Origin: Poriferisulfidus sp965221375
GTDB taxonomy: Bacteria > Pseudomonadota > Gammaproteobacteria > Poriferisulfidales > Poriferisulfidaceae
Length of the DNA: 64,000 bases
Assembly: GCA_965221375.1 (NCBI GenBank)
Contig: OZ244883.1
Coordinates: 496,001-560,000 of the forward strand
Reading direction: 5' to 3'
Shown here: in pieces, positions 37,801-52,800 of the stretch
Layout of the letters: each line of letters begins with the position of its first letter
How positions within the stretch are numbered: the first letter of the stretch is position 1
Program-made: the position numbers and the translations under genes
Notes under the pieces: generated by a model
Database searches by the model: none
What the model was told of the DNA's origin: nothing
What the model saw: only the letters and a program-made list of their open reading frames with translations

Positions 37801-40800
37801 GAGACGACGGGATTGACGTTGAGTGGGTCTCCGGTGGCATTGACGGAAGGCGGTACAACCGGGACGTTCACGGTGGCGTTGACATCGCAGCCGACGGCGG
37901 CGGTGACAGTGGCGGTGGCGAGCTCGGACACGGGCGCGGTGACGGTGAGTCCGGCGGCGCTGACGTTCACGACGACGGATTGGAATACGGCGCAGGCAGT
38001 GACGGCGGCGGCCGCGGACGATGCAGATGCGACGGATGAGACGGTGACGGTGACGTTGACGGCGTCGGGAGCGACGGAATATGGGTCGGCGACGGCAACG
38101 GCGACGGTGACGGTGGATGATGACGAGACGGTCGGGATGACGTTGAGCACGACGACGTTGTCGATGACGGAAGGCGAGACGGAGACGTTTACGGTGGCAC
38201 TGACGTCGCAGCCGAGCGGGAACGTGACGGTGACGGCGGCGGGCTTCGATTCAAGCGTGTTGTTGTTGTTGCCGGGGACGCTGGTGTATACGCCGACGAA
38301 CTGGACAACGGAGCAGACAATTTCAGTGTTGGCATCTCCGGACGTGGATGTGGCGGACGAGTCGGAGACGATAACGCTGTATGCGACTGGCGGAGGCTAC
38401 GGCAATTCCCTCAACCCGACAACGGCGGCGGTGACGGTAACGGTGACGGATAACGATGTGGCGGCGTTGACGCTGAGCGCGGGATCGTTGCCAATCACGG
38501 AAGGAGCAGCGGCGACCTTCACGGTGGCGTTGTCGCATATGCCGTCGGCGGCAGTGACGCTGGCGGTGGCGAGTGACGATGTTGGGGCGGCGACGGCGAA
38601 TCCGGCGGCGCTGACGTTCGGCACGGGCAACTGGCAGACGGCGCAGACGGTGACGGTGAACGCGGTCCAGGATGCGGACGTGGCGAGTGAGAACGTGACG
38701 GTGTCGTTGACGGCGTCGGGTTCGACGGATTATGCGGGGGTGAGCGGCGAGGTGCTGGTGGTGGTGTCAGAGGACGATGGGGTGGCGGCGTTGACGGTGT
38801 CGGCAACGGCGTTGACGGTGGCGGAAGGTGCGGACGAGACCTTTACGGTGACGCTGTCGCATGCGCCGAAGAGTTCGGTGACGGTGACAGTGGCGGGCGC
38901 GGATGCGGCGGTGGCGACGGTCAGTCCAGGGGCGCTGACGTATACGTCGACGAGTGGATTGACGCAGACGGTGACGGTGAGTGGGGTGTCGGATGCGGAC
39001 ATCGAGGATGAGACGTTGACGTTGACGTTGTCGGGTTCGGCGGAATACGCGGCGGCGAGCGCGACGGTGGCGGTGAAGGTGGAGGATGACGATGAGGCGG
39101 AGTTGACGCTTTCGACATCGTCGTTGACGGTCGCGGAAGGCGCGGACGGGACGTTCACGGTGGCACTGACATCGCAGCCGACGGCGGCAGTGACGGTATC
39201 GGTGGCGAGCAGCGACACGGGCGCGGCGACGGCAAATCCGGGGTCGCTGACGTATACGACGGCGAACTGGTCGACGGCGCAGACGGTGACGGTGAGCGGC
39301 GAGTCGGATTCGGATGCGGCGGATGAGACGGTGGCGCTGACGCTGACGGCCTCGGGGGCGAGTGAATATGCGTCGGTGAGCGCGACGGCGACGGTAACGG
39401 TGGACGATGACGAGGCGGCGGGGTTGACGTTGTCGGCAACGACGCTGACGGTGGAGGAAGGCAAGGACGAGACCTTCACGGTGGCATTGGCGGTACAGCC
39501 GACGGGCTCGGTGGTGGTGTCGGTGTTGAGCGCGGACACCGGGGCGGCGAAGGCAAATCCGGGATCGTTGACGTATACGACCACGAACTGGAACACGGCG
39601 CAGACGGTGACGGTGAGCGGCGAGTCGGATGCGGATGCGACGGATGAGTCGGTGGCAGTGTCGCTGACGGCCTCGGGGGCGAGTGAATATGGATCGGTCA
39701 CGGCGACGGTGACGGTAACGGTAACTGATGACGAGACGGCAGGGTTGACCTTGAGTGGGACGCCGGTGGCGTTGACGGAAGGCGGCGCGGACGGGACCTT
39801 CACGGTGGCGTTGTCGACGCAGCCGAGCGCGACGGTGACGGTGTCGGTGACCAGTGGCGATGAAGGCGCGGCGACGGTGAGTCCGGCGGTACTGACGTAT
39901 ACGACGAGCGACTGGGCGACGGCGCAGGCGGTGACGGCGGCGGCCGTGGACGATGGCGATGCGACGGATGAGACGGTGACGGTGACACTGGCGGCCTCAG
40001 GGGCGACGGAATATGGGTCAGTCACGGCGCAGGCGGTGGTGACGGTGGACGATGACGAGACGGCCGAATTGACGTTGTCGGCAACGACGCTGACGGTGGA
40101 GGAAGGCAAGAACGAGACGTTCACGGTGGCGTTGTCGACGCAGCCGAGCGCGGCGGTGTCGGTGTCGGTGGTGAGCGCGAACACCCTGGCGGCGAAGGTG
40201 AATCCGGCGGCGCTGACGTATACGACGGCAAACTGGTCGACGGCGCAGACGGTGACGGTGAGTGGCGAGTCGGACCCGGATGCGGTGGATGAGGACGTAG
40301 CGCTGACGCTGACGGCGTCGGGGGCGAGTGAATATGGGTCGGTGACCAGCACGATGACGGTGACGGTGGACGATGACGAGGATGCGGAGTTGGCGTTGAG
40401 CGCGACGACGTTGACGTTGACGGAAGGAGGTACTTCGGGGACGTTCACGGTGATGTTGTCGGCGCAGCCGACGGCTGCGGTGACGGTGGCGGTAGCAAAC
40501 AGCGACAGCGGGGCGGCGACGGTCAGTCCGGCGGCGCTGACGTTCACGACGAGCGATTGGAACACGGCGCAGACGGTGACGGCGACGCCAGTGGATGACG
40601 ACGATGCGGCCGATGAATTGGTGTCGGTGACGCTGACGACCTCCGGGGCGGCGGAATATGCAACGGCGAGCGGTAAGGTCGAAGTGACGGTGGACGACGA
40701 CGAGGATGCGGCCTTGACGGTGTCGACGACGGCGTTGACGCTGGCGGAGGGCACGTCGGGGACGGTGGCGGTGGCACTGTCGCATGTGCCGACGGCCTCG

Positions 40801-43800
40801 GTGACAGTGGCGGTGACAGTGACGGATGTCGGCTTCGGCGGGGTCAACAAGCTGACGGTGTCGCCGACGGCGCTGACGTTCGGCACGGCGAATTGGGATA
40901 CGGCGCAGACGGTGACGGTGAATGCAGTGACGGATGCGGACGACGACGACGAGACGGCAACGGTGAAGCTGACGGCGTCGGGGGCACCGGGATATGAGTC
41001 GGTCGAGGCGGAAGTGGCGGTGACGGTGGTGGACGGCGCGGGCGCCCTGAGTCTGGGCGCGACGCGGGTGGAGGTGACGGAAGGCGCAACGGCGTCGTTG
41101 ACAGTGGCGTTGTCGCGGTTGCCGTCGGCTTCGGTGACGGTGTCGGTGTCCAGTGGCGATACCGCCGTGGCGACGGTCAGTCCGGGATCGCTGGTCTTCA
41201 CGACGGCCAACTGGGATACGGCGCAGACGTTGACGGTGACGGGCGAGGAGGATGCGGATGCGTCGGATGAGCAGACCTTATTGACATTGGCGGCATCGGG
41301 GGCGTCGGAGTATCTGGGAGTGACGACGACGGCGGTGGCGGCGGTGACGGATGATGAGCAGGCGAATCTGGTGTTGAGCGCGACGAGTGTGGCGTTGGCG
41401 GAAGGCGTGTCGGGGACCTTCACGGTGGCGCTGTCGCATGCGCCGTCGGGGTCGGTGGGCGTGACGTTGGCGAATGGCGATGCGGGGGCGGTGACGGCGA
41501 GTCCGGCGTCGCTGACGTTTGACGCGAGCAATTGGGATACGGCGCAGACGGTGACGGTGAGCGCGGTGGAGGACGATGATGCGTCGGATGAGACGGTGAC
41601 GTTGACGTTGACGGCGGGAGGCGCGGCGACGGAATATGCCGGGGTGAGCGCATCGGTGACGGTGACGGTGACGGACGATGACGAAGTGGGTCTGGCTGTC
41701 AGCACGCTGAGTATGACGGTGACCGAGGGGACGACGGGGACATTCACGGCGGCGTTGACCTCGCAGCCGAGCGCGGCGGTGACGGTGGCGACCTCGAGTA
41801 CGGATACGGGCGCGGTGACGGCGAGTCCGGCGGCGCTGACGTTCAGCACGAGCGATTGGTCGACGGCGCAGACGGTGACGGTGACGGGTGTCGGGGATGC
41901 GGATGCGAGAGATGAGACGGTGCGGGTGACGTTGACGGCGTCGGGGGCGACGGAGTACGCCTCGGAGAGCGGCGAGGTGTCGGTGTTTGTGGATGACGAT
42001 GAATCGGTAGGGTTGGCGTTGAGCGCACAGACGGTGGCCGCGACGGAAGGCGGTGCAGCCGGCACATTCACGGTGGCGTTGTCGGCGTTGCCGAGCGCGT
42101 CGGTGACGGTTGCGGTGTCGAGCGGGGATACGGGAGCGGTGACGGTGAGTCCGGCATCACTGACGTATACGACGACGAACTGGAGCACAGTGCAGACGGT
42201 GACGGCGACACCCGTGGACGATAACGATGCGACGGACGAGACGGTGACAGTGACGCTGTCGGCCTCGGGGGCATCGGAGTATGGATCGGTGACGGACACG
42301 GTGGCGGTGACGGTGGATGACGATGAGACGGCGAGCCTGGTATTCAGCGCGACGAGTGTGGCGTTGACGGAAGGCGCGTCGGGGACCTTCACGGTGGCGC
42401 TGTCGGATGCGCCGTCGGGAGTCGTGGGCGTGGTGCTGGCGAGCGGCGACACAGGCGCAGTGACGGTGAGTCCGGCGACGCTGACGTTTGACGCGAGCGA
42501 TTGGGCCACGGCGCAGACGGTGACGGCAAGCGCGGCGCAGGATACGGATGTGCAGGATGAGACGGTGACGGTGACGGCGACGGCGTCAGGGACGACGGAG
42601 TATGCGGGAGTGAGTGGGACGGTGACGGTGACGGTGGACGATGACGAGGCGGCATCGTTGCGGTTGAGCACGACGAGCGTGGCGTTGACGGAAGGGGGCG
42701 CATCAGGATCGTTCCTGGTGGAGTTGTCGGCGGCGCCGTCGGGATCAGTGACGGTGGCGGTGGCGAGCGCGGATACGGGCGCGGTGACGGCGAGTCCGGC
42801 ATCGCTGACGTTCAGCACGTCGAACTGGAGCACGGCGCAGACGGTGTCGGTGAGTGCGGTCTCGGATGCGGATGCGGCGGATGAGTCGGTGGAAGTGACA
42901 CTGACGGCATCGGGGGCATCGGAGTATGGATCGGTGACGGACACGGTGACGGTGACGGTGGACGATGACGAGACAGCGGCGCTGGATTTGAGCACGACGC
43001 TCGTGACGGTGGATGAAGGCACGTCGGAGACGTTCACACTGGCGTTGTCGCGTGTGCCGACGGCGTCGGTGACGGTGGCGGTGTCAAGCGCGGATGAAGG
43101 CGCGGTGACGGTGAGTCCGGCGACGCTGACATTCACGACAACAAACTGGGCGACCGATCAGACGGTGACGGTGAGCGGAGTGTCGGATGACGATGCGGCG
43201 GAGGAAGAGGTGACGGTGACCTTGACGGCGTCGGGAGCGCCGGGGTATGAGTCGGTGACGGATTCGGTGACAGTCGAGGTGTGGGAGGACGACATCGCGG
43301 AATTGACGCTGTCGGTGAAGGAGTTGACGGTGGCCGAGAGCGCGACCGGGACGTTCACGGTGGCGTTGTCGCATGTGCCGAGCGCGGCGGTGACGGTGGC
43401 GGTGTCGAGCGACGCCACGGCGGTGGCGACGGTGAGTCCGGCATCGCTGACGTTTACGGCGACGGACTGGTCGACGGATCAGACGGTGACGGTGAGCGGC
43501 GTGGAGGACGCCAATGCAGCGGAGGATCTGGCGACAGTGCTGCTGGAGGCGTCGGGCGCGGAGGAATACGAATTCACGACGGCCGAACTGGAGGTTCGGG
43601 TGACGGATGAGGACCAGGCGTCGTTGACGTTGTCGACGACGACGATGGCATTGACGGAAGGCGGCGCGGCCGACACGTTCACGGTGGTGTTGACGTCGCA
43701 GCCGACGGATTCGGTGACGGTGTCGGTGACGAGTGCAGATACGGGCGCGGCGACGGCGAGCCCGGCGGCGCTGACGTTCACGACCAGTGATTGGGACACG

Positions 43801-46800
43801 GCGCAGACGGTGACAGCGAGCGCGGTGGACGATGATGACGCTTTGGATGAGACGGTGGCGGTGACGCTGGCGTCGTCGGGGGCGGACGAGTATGTCGGCG
43901 TGAGTGCTGCGGCGACGGTGACAGTGGACGATGACGAGGCGGCCGGGTTGACGTTGTCGACAACGAGTGTGGCGTTGACGGAAGGCGGTGTGGCCAACAC
44001 GTTCACGGTGGCATTGGCGACGCAGCCGAGCGCGGCGGTGACAGTGTCGGTGACGAGCGCGGATGAAGGCGCGGTGACGGCAAGTCCGGCGGCGTTGACG
44101 TATACGACGGCGAACTGGGCGACGGCGCAGACGGTGACGGCGAGTGCGGTGGAGGATGATGACGCTTCGGATGAGACGGTAGCGGTGACGCTGGCGGCCA
44201 GCGGCGGCGACTATGCCGGAATAAGTGCCACGGCGACGGCGACGGTGGATGATGATGAAGCGACGGCACTGGAGTTGTCGACGACGAAGTTGTCATTGTC
44301 GGAAGGCAAGGGCGGGAGCTTCACGGTGGCGCTGGCGACGCAGCCGAGTGCGGAAGTGACGGTGTCGGTGACAAGCAGCGATACGGGCGCGGTGACAGTG
44401 GATTCGGCGACGCTGACGTTCAGCACAACGAACTGGTCGACGGCGCAGACGGTGGCGGCCTCTTCAGTGGCGGATGACGATGCGGCGGATGAGGAAGTGA
44501 CGGTGACACTGTCGGCGGCCGGTGGCGACTATGCCGGGGTGAGTGCGTCGGTGACGGTAACGGTGGGGGATGCCGATGATGCATCGCTGTCGTTGAGTAC
44601 GACGACGGTGACGGTGGACGAAGGTGCGAGCGGGACCTTCACGGTGGCGCTGGCGCGCCCGCCGAGTGCGGAAGTGACGGTGTCGGTGGTCAGTGATGAC
44701 ACGGGCGCGGCGACGGTGAGTCCGGCGGCGCTGACGTTCACGACCAGTGATTGGGACACGGCGCAGACGGTGACGGTGAGCGGCGAGCAGGACGCTGATT
44801 TTGACGACGAGACGCCAGCGCTGTCGGTGACGGCATCGGGGGCGGATGAGTATGTCGGCGTGAGCGACACGGTATCGGTGAAGGTGACGGATGACGAGGA
44901 TCCGGCACTGGAGTTGTCGGTGACGACGTTGTCGCTGACGGAAGGCGGTGCGACCGGGACCTTCACGGTGAGGTTGTCGGAGGCGCCGACGGGCAAGGTT
45001 GCGGTGGAGCTGTCGAGCGCCGATGAGAGTGCGGTGACGGTTTCGCCGGGGTCGCTGGCGTATACGGCGGCCGATTGGGATACGGCGCAGACGGTGACGG
45101 TGACGGCGATCGCGGATGCGGATCTGGAAGACGAGACGGTGGAGGTGAATCTGAAGGCGGGCGGTGGCGGCTATGTCGGGGTGCGCGCAGCGGTGACGGT
45201 ATCGGTGACGGATGACGATGCGGCGTCGCTGGCGTTGAGTGCGACGGAGCTGACGGTGGACGAAAACTCCAGCGGGACGTTCACGGCGGCGCTGTCGTAT
45301 GAGCCGTCGGGAGAGGTGACGGTGTCGTTGTCCAGTGACGACACGGGGGCGGCGACGGTGAGTCCGGCGACGCTGACGTTCAGCACGAAGAACTGGTCGA
45401 CGGCGCAGACGGTGACGGTGCGCGGGGTTGCGGACAGAGATGCGGCGGACGAGGCGGTGACGGTGACGCTGACGGCGAGTGGCGGCGGCTATGCCGGGGT
45501 GAGCGCCGAGGTGGCGGTGACGGTGGAGGATGCGGAGACGGCGGACTTGCTGTTGTCGACTTCATCGCTGACGGTGGCGGAAGGCACGGACGGGACGTTC
45601 ACGGTGACATTGACGCGTTTGCCATCGGCGGCGGTGACGGTGACGGTGACGAGTAGCGATGTGGACGCGGTGAGGGTGAGAACGGGGACGTTGACGTATG
45701 CGGCAGGGATTGGGTCGGCGCAGACGGTGACGGTGATCGGGGTTTCGGATTTGGATGCGGCGGATGAAGAAGTGACGCTGACGCTGACGGCGTCGGGGGC
45801 GGCCGAGTATGTTGGCGTGAATGCGACGGCGACGGTGACGGTGACGGATGATGAGCAGGCGGCGCTGGCGTTGAGTGTGACGGGGTTGACGGTCAATGAA
45901 GATTCCACCGAGACCTTCACGGTGGCGTTGTCGCATGTGCCGACGGCGGCGGTGACGGTATCGGTGGCAAGCGACGATGAAGGAGCGGCGACGGTGGATT
46001 CGGCGACGTTGACGTATACGACCACGAACTGGCGGGCGCCACAGACGGTGACGGTGAGCGGGGTTTCGGATGCGGATACGTCGGATGAGACGGTGGCGGT
46101 GACGCTGGCGGCGTCGGGGGCGACGGAATATGGATCGGTCACGACGACGGTGACGGCGACGGTGACGGATGACGACACGGCCGGGTTGACGTTGAGCGGG
46201 TCGCCGGTGGCGTTGACGGAAGGCGGCGCGGACGGAACGTTCACGGTGGCGCTGGCGACGCAGCCGACGGTGACGGTGACGGTGGCGGTGCTCAGTGATG
46301 ACAGGGGCGCGGTGACGGCAAGCCCGGCAGCGCTGACGTTTGATGCAAGCAATTGGAACACAGCGCAGTCGGTAACGGCGAGCGCGGTGGACGATAACGA
46401 TGCGACGGATGAGACGGTGACGGTGACGCTGGAGGCTGAAGGCGGCGACTATGCCGGGACAAGCGCCACGGCAACGGTAACGGTGACGGATGACGACACG
46501 GCCGGGTTGACGTTGAGCGGGTCGCCGGTGGCGTTGACGGAAGGAGGCTCCTCTGGGACATTCACGGTGGCCTTGGCGACGCAGCCGACGGCGACGGTGA
46601 CGGTCTCGGTGGCGAGCAGCGATGCGGGGGCGGCGACGGCGAGTCCGGCGGCGCTGACGTTCACGACGGGCGATTGGAACACGGCGCAGTCGGTGACGGT
46701 GGCGGCCGTGGAGGATGATGACGCATCGGATGAGACCGTGGCAGTGACGCTGGAGGCCGAAGGCGGCGACTATGCCGGAATAAACGCCACGGCGACGGTG

Positions 46801-49800
46801 ACGGTGACGGATGACGATACGCCGGGATTAGTGTTAAGTGCGACGACGTTGACGGTGACGGAAGGCGAGTCGGAGACGTTCACGGTGGTGTTGGCGACGC
46901 AGCCGACGGCGACGGTGACGGTGGAGGTGCAGAACAGCGATACGAGGTTGGTGACGGCGAGTCCGGGGACACTGACGTTCACGACGACGGATTGGAATAC
47001 GGCGCAGACGGTGACGGCGAGCGCGGCGAACGATGACGATGTGTTGGATGAGACGGTGACGTTGTCGCTGGTGCCGAGAGGTGGCGGCTATGACTTTAGA
47101 ATTGCCTCGGTAATAGTGACGGTGGACGATGACGACACGATCGAATTGACGTTGAGCGGGTCGCCGGTGGCATTGACGGAAGGGGGCACGGACGGGACGT
47201 TCACGGTGACGTTGGGGTCGCGGCCGACGGCGACGGTGACGGTGTCGGTGACGAGTTCGGACACGGGCGCGGCGACGGCAAGTCCGGCGACGTTGACGTT
47301 TACGAGGACGGATTGGGATACGGCGCAGACGGTGACGGCGACAGCCGTGGACGATGACGATGCGACGGATGAGACGGTGACGGTGACGCTGTCGGCATCG
47401 GGGGCGTCGGAATATGGATCGGTCGCGGCCACGGCGACGGTGACGGTGACGGATGACGATACGGTCGGCTTGACGCTGAGCGGGACGCCGGTGGCATTGA
47501 CGGAAGGCGGCGCGGACGGGACATTCACGGTGGTATTGACATCGCAGCCGACGGCGACGGTGACAGTGTCGGTGGCGAGCAGCGACACGGGCGCAGTGAC
47601 GGCGAGTCCGGCGACGCTGACGTTTGATGCAAGCAATTGGAACACGGCACAGTCGGTGACGGCGGCGGCCGTGGACGATAACGATCCGACGGACGAGACG
47701 GTGACGGTGACGCTGGAGGCCGAAGGCGGCGACTATGCCGGTGTGAGTGCTACGGCGACGGTAACGGTGACAGATGACGACACGGTCGGGTTGACGTTGG
47801 GCGGGTCGCCGGTGGCATTGACGGAAGGCGGCACGGACGGGACATTCACGGTGGCCTTGGCGACGCAGCCGACGGCATCGGTGACGGTGGCGGTGGCGAG
47901 CAGCGACACGGGCGCGGCGACGGCAAGTCCGGCGGCGCTGACGTTCACGACGGGCGATTGGAATACGGCGCAGACGGTGACGGCGGCGGCCGTGGACGAT
48001 GACGATGCGACGGATGAGACGGTGACGGTGACGTTGTCGGCGAGCGGCGGCGACTATGCCGGGACAAGCGCCACGGCGACGGTAACGGTGGACGATGACG
48101 AGACGGTCGGGATGACGTTGAGCACGACGACGTTGTCGATGACGGAAGGCGAGACGGAGACGTTTACGGTGGCGCTGACGTCGCAGCCGAGCGGGAACGT
48201 GACGGTGACGGCGGCGGGCTTCGATTCAAGCGTGTTGTTGTTGTTGCCGGGGACGCTGGTGTATACGCCGACGAACTGGGCGACGGCGCAGACAATTTCA
48301 GTGTTGGCGGTTCCGGACGTGGATGTGGCGGACGAGTCGGAGACGATAACGCTGAATGCGACTGGCGGAGGCTACGGCACTTCCCTCAACCCGGTAACGG
48401 CGGCGGTGACGGTAACGGTGACGGATGACGATGTGGCGTCGTTGACGTTGTCGACGACGAAGTTGTCCTTGTCGGAAGGCAAGGGCGGGAGCTTCACGGT
48501 GGCGCTGGCGACGCAGCCGAGTGCGGAAGTGACGGTGTCGGTGACAAGCAGCGATACGGGCGCGGTGACGGTGGATCCGGCGACGCTGACCTTCACGACC
48601 AGTGATTGGGCAACGGCGCAGACGGTGGCGGCCTCGTCAGTGGCGGATGACGATGCGGCGGATGAGACGGTGGCGGTGACGCTGGCGGCCAGCGGCGGCG
48701 ACTATGCCGGGGTGAGCGCGTCGGTGACGGTAACGGTGGGGGATGTCGATGATGCATCGCTGTCGTTGAGTACGACGTCGGTGACGGTGACGGAAGGTTC
48801 GACCGAGACCTTCACGGTGGCGCTGGCGCGCCCGCCGAGTGCGGAAGTGACGGTGTCGGTGGTCAGTGATGACACGGGCGCGGCGACGGTGAGTCCGGCG
48901 GCGCTGACGTTCACGACCAGTGATTGGGACACGGCGCAGACGGTGACGGTGAGCGGCGAGCAGGACAGTGATTTTGGGGACGAGGCGCTGGAGCTGTCGT
49001 TGACGGCATCGGGCGCGGACGAGTATGTCGGCGTGAGCGCGACGGCGAAGGTGACGGTGGAGGATGATGAGGTGACGACGCTGGAGCTGTCGGTGACGAA
49101 GTTGTCATTGTCGGAAGGCAAGGGCGGGAGCTTCACGGTGGCACTGGGGTCGCAGCCGACGGATTCGGTGACGGTATCGGTGACGAGCAGCGATACGGGC
49201 GCGGTGACAGTGGATCCGGCAACGCTGACGTTCAGCACAACGAACTGGTCGACGGCGCAGACGGTGGCCGCATCGTCGGTGGCGGATGACGATGCGGCGG
49301 ATGAGGAAGTGACGGTGACACTGTCGGCGGCCGGTGGCGGCTATGCCGGGGTGAGCACGTCGATGACGGTGACGGTGGGGGATACCGATGATGCGTCGCT
49401 GTCGTTGAGTGTGACGACGGTGACGGTGGACGAAGGTGCGAGCGGGACCTTCACGGTGGCGCTGGCACGGCCGCCGAGTGCGGAAGTGACGGTGTCGATG
49501 GTCAGTAATGACACGGGTGCGGCGACGGTGAGTCCGGCGGCGCTGACGTTCACGACCAGTGATTGGGACACGGCGCAGACGGTGACGGTGAGCGGCGAGC
49601 AGGACGCTGATTTTGACGACGAGACGCCGGCGCTGTCGGTGACGGCATCGGGGGCGGATGAGTATGTCGGCGTGAGCGACACGATATCGGTGAAGGTGGT
49701 GGATGATGAGGATCCGGCACTGGAGTTGTCGGTGACGACGTTGTCGCTGACGGAAGGCGGTGCGGCCGGGACCTTCACGGTGAAGTTGTCGGAGGTGCCG

Positions 49801-52800
49801 ACGGGCGCGGTTGCGGTGGAGTTGTCGAGCGCCGATGAGAGCGCGGTGACGGTTTCGCCGGTATCGCTGGCGTATACGGCGACCGATTGGGACACGGCGC
49901 AGACGGTGACGGTGACGGCGATTGCGGATGTGGATCTGGAAGACGAGACGGTGGAGGTGAATCTGAAGGCGGGCGGTGGCGGCTATGTCGGGGTGCGCGC
50001 AGCGGTGACGGTATCGGTGACGGATGACGATGAGGCGTCGCTGGCGTTGAGTGCGACGGAGTTGACGGTGGACGAAAACTCCAGCGGGACGTTCACGGTG
50101 GCGCTGTCGTATCAGCCGTCGGGAGAGGTGACGGTGTCGTTGTCCAGTGACGACACGGGGGCGGCGACGGTGAGTCCGGCGACGCTGAAGTTTGGCACGA
50201 AGACCTGGGCGACGGCGCAGACGGTGACGGTGCGCGGGGTTGCGGACAGAGATGCGGCGGACGAGGCGGTGACGGTGACGCTGACGGCGAGCGGAGGCGG
50301 CTATGCCGGGGTGAGCGCCGAGGTGGCGGTGACGGTGGAGGATGCGGAGACGGCGGACTTGCTGTTGTCGACTTCATCGTTGACGGTGGCGGAAGGCACG
50401 GACGGGACGTTCACGGTGACATTGACGCGTTTGCCGTCGGCGGCGGTGACGGTGACAGTGACGAGTAGCGATGTGGACGCGGTGAGGGTGAGAACGGGGA
50501 CGTTGACGTATGCGGCAGGGACCGGGTCGGCGCAGACGGTGACGGTGATCGGGGTTTCGGATCTGGATGCGGCGGATGAAGAAGTGACGCTGACGCTGAC
50601 GGCGTCGGGGGCGGCCGAATATGTTGGCGTGAATGCGACGGCGACGGTGACGGTGACGGATGATGAGCAGGCGGCGTTGGCGTTGAGTGTGACGCAGTTG
50701 AGGACACGGGAAGGTGCCAGCCAGACCTTCACGGTGGCGTTGTCGCATGTGCCGACGGCGACGGTGACGGTGGCGATGACAAGCAGCGATGAAGGAGCAG
50801 TGAGGGTGACGAGACCGAAGACGTTGACGTATACGACCGCAAACTGGCGGACGGCGCAGACGGTGACGGTGACGGGGGTTCCGGATGCGGATGCGTCGGA
50901 TGAGACGGTAGCGGTGAGGCTGACGGCGTCGGGAGCGGACGAGTATGACTCGGTGACAGGCACGGTGACGGTGACGGTGGACGATGATGAGGTGGTGACG
51001 CTGGAGTTGTCGACGAAGAGGTTGTCGTTGTCGGAAGGCAAGGCCAGGACATTCACGGTGGCGCTGGGGTCGCAGCCGAGTGCGGAAGTGACGGTGGCGG
51101 TGCTCAGTGATGACAGGGGCGCGGTGACAGTGAATCCGACGGCACTGACGTTCAGCACGTCAAACTGGTCGACGGCGCAGACGGTGACGGCGACATCGGT
51201 GGCGGATGACGACGCGGCGGATGAGGAAGTGACGGTGACGCTGGAGGCCGAAGGCGGCGACTATGCCGGGGCGCGTTCGGCGGTGATCGTGACGGTGGAC
51301 GATGATGGGGCGAAAACACTGGAGTTGTCGACGACGAAGTTGTCGTTGTCGGAAGGCAAGGGCGGGAGCTTCACGGTGGTGTTGGGGTCACAGCCGAGCG
51401 GGTCGGTGACGGTGTCGGTGACAAGCGACGATACGGGAGCGGTGACAGTGGATCCGGCGGCGCTGACGTTCAGCACGTCAAACTGGTCGACGGCGCAGAC
51501 GGTGGCAGCGTCGTCGGTGGCCGATGACGATGCGGCGGATGAGGAAGTGACGGTGACGCTGTCGGCGGCCGGAGGCGACTATGCCGGGGTGAGTGCGGCG
51601 GTGACGGTGACGGTGGGGGATGTCGATGATGCATCGCTGTCGCTGAGTACGACGACGGTGACGGTGGACGAAGGTTCGAGCGAGACCTTCACGGTGGCGC
51701 TGGCGCGGCCACCGAGTGCGGAAGTGACGGTGTCGGTGGCGAGTAGCGACACGGGCGCGGCAACGGCGAGTCCGACGGCGCTGACGTATACGACGACGAA
51801 CTGGTCGACGGCGCAGACGGTGACGGTGAGCGGCGAGCAGGACGCTGATTTTGACGACGAGACGCTGGCGGTGTTGTTGACGGCATCGGGCGCGGACGAG
51901 TATGAGGTGGTGAGGGCCGGAGTAGCGGTGAAAGTGGTGGATGATGAGGATCCGGCACTGGAGTTGTCGGTGACGACGTTGTCACTGACGGAAGGCGGTG
52001 CGACCGGGACCTTTACGGTGAAGTTGTCGGAGGCGCCGACGGGCAAGGTTGCGGTGGAGTTGTCGAGCGCCGATGCGAGTGCGGTGACGGTTTCGCCGGG
52101 GTCGCTGGCGTATACAGCGGCCGATTGGGATACGGCGCAGACGGTGACGGTGACGGCGATTGAGGATGTGGATCTGGAAGACGAGACGGTGGAGGTGAAT
52201 CTGAAGGCGGGCGGTGGCGGCTATGCCGGGGTGCGTGCGACAGTGACGGTATCGGTGACGGATGACGATGAGGCGTCGCTGTCGTTGAGTGTGACGGAGT
52301 TGACGGTGGACGAAGGCTCCAGCGTGACCTTCACGGTGGCGTTGGGGTCGCAGCCGAGCGTGGCAAGGGTGTTGGTGTCGGTGACAAGCGACGATACGGG
52401 GGCGGTGACGGCGAGTCCGGCGGCGCTGACGTTCAGCACGTCAAACTGGTTGACGGCGCAGAGGGTGACGGTGCACGGGGTCGCGGACAGAGATGCTATG
52501 GATGAGGAAGTGACGGTGAAGCTGTTGGCGCGCGGCGGTGACTATGCCGGGGTGAGTGCGGCGGTGACCGTGACGGTGGAGGATGTCGATGATGCATCGC
52601 TGTCGTTGAATGTGACGACGTTGACGGTGGCGGAAGGTTCGAGCGAGACCTTTACGGTGGCGCTGGGGTCGCAGCCGAGCGCGGAAGTGACGGTGTCGGT
52701 GCTCAGTGATGACAGGGGCGCGGCGACAGTGAATCCGGCGGAGCTGACGTTTAGCACGTCAAACTGGTCGACGGCGCAGACGGTGACGGCGAAGGGCGCT

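Noticed and set aside
33001..43136. Very long open frames on the opposite strand (e.g. 33001–36600, 38730–43136, 56310–59201)
   Set aside because: They arise because GTG, ACG and GCG codons read in reverse as CAC, CGT and CGC, which contain no stops. The products are repetitive Arg/His or Ser/Thr/Val-rich shadows with no starts, ribosome sites or domains of their own.
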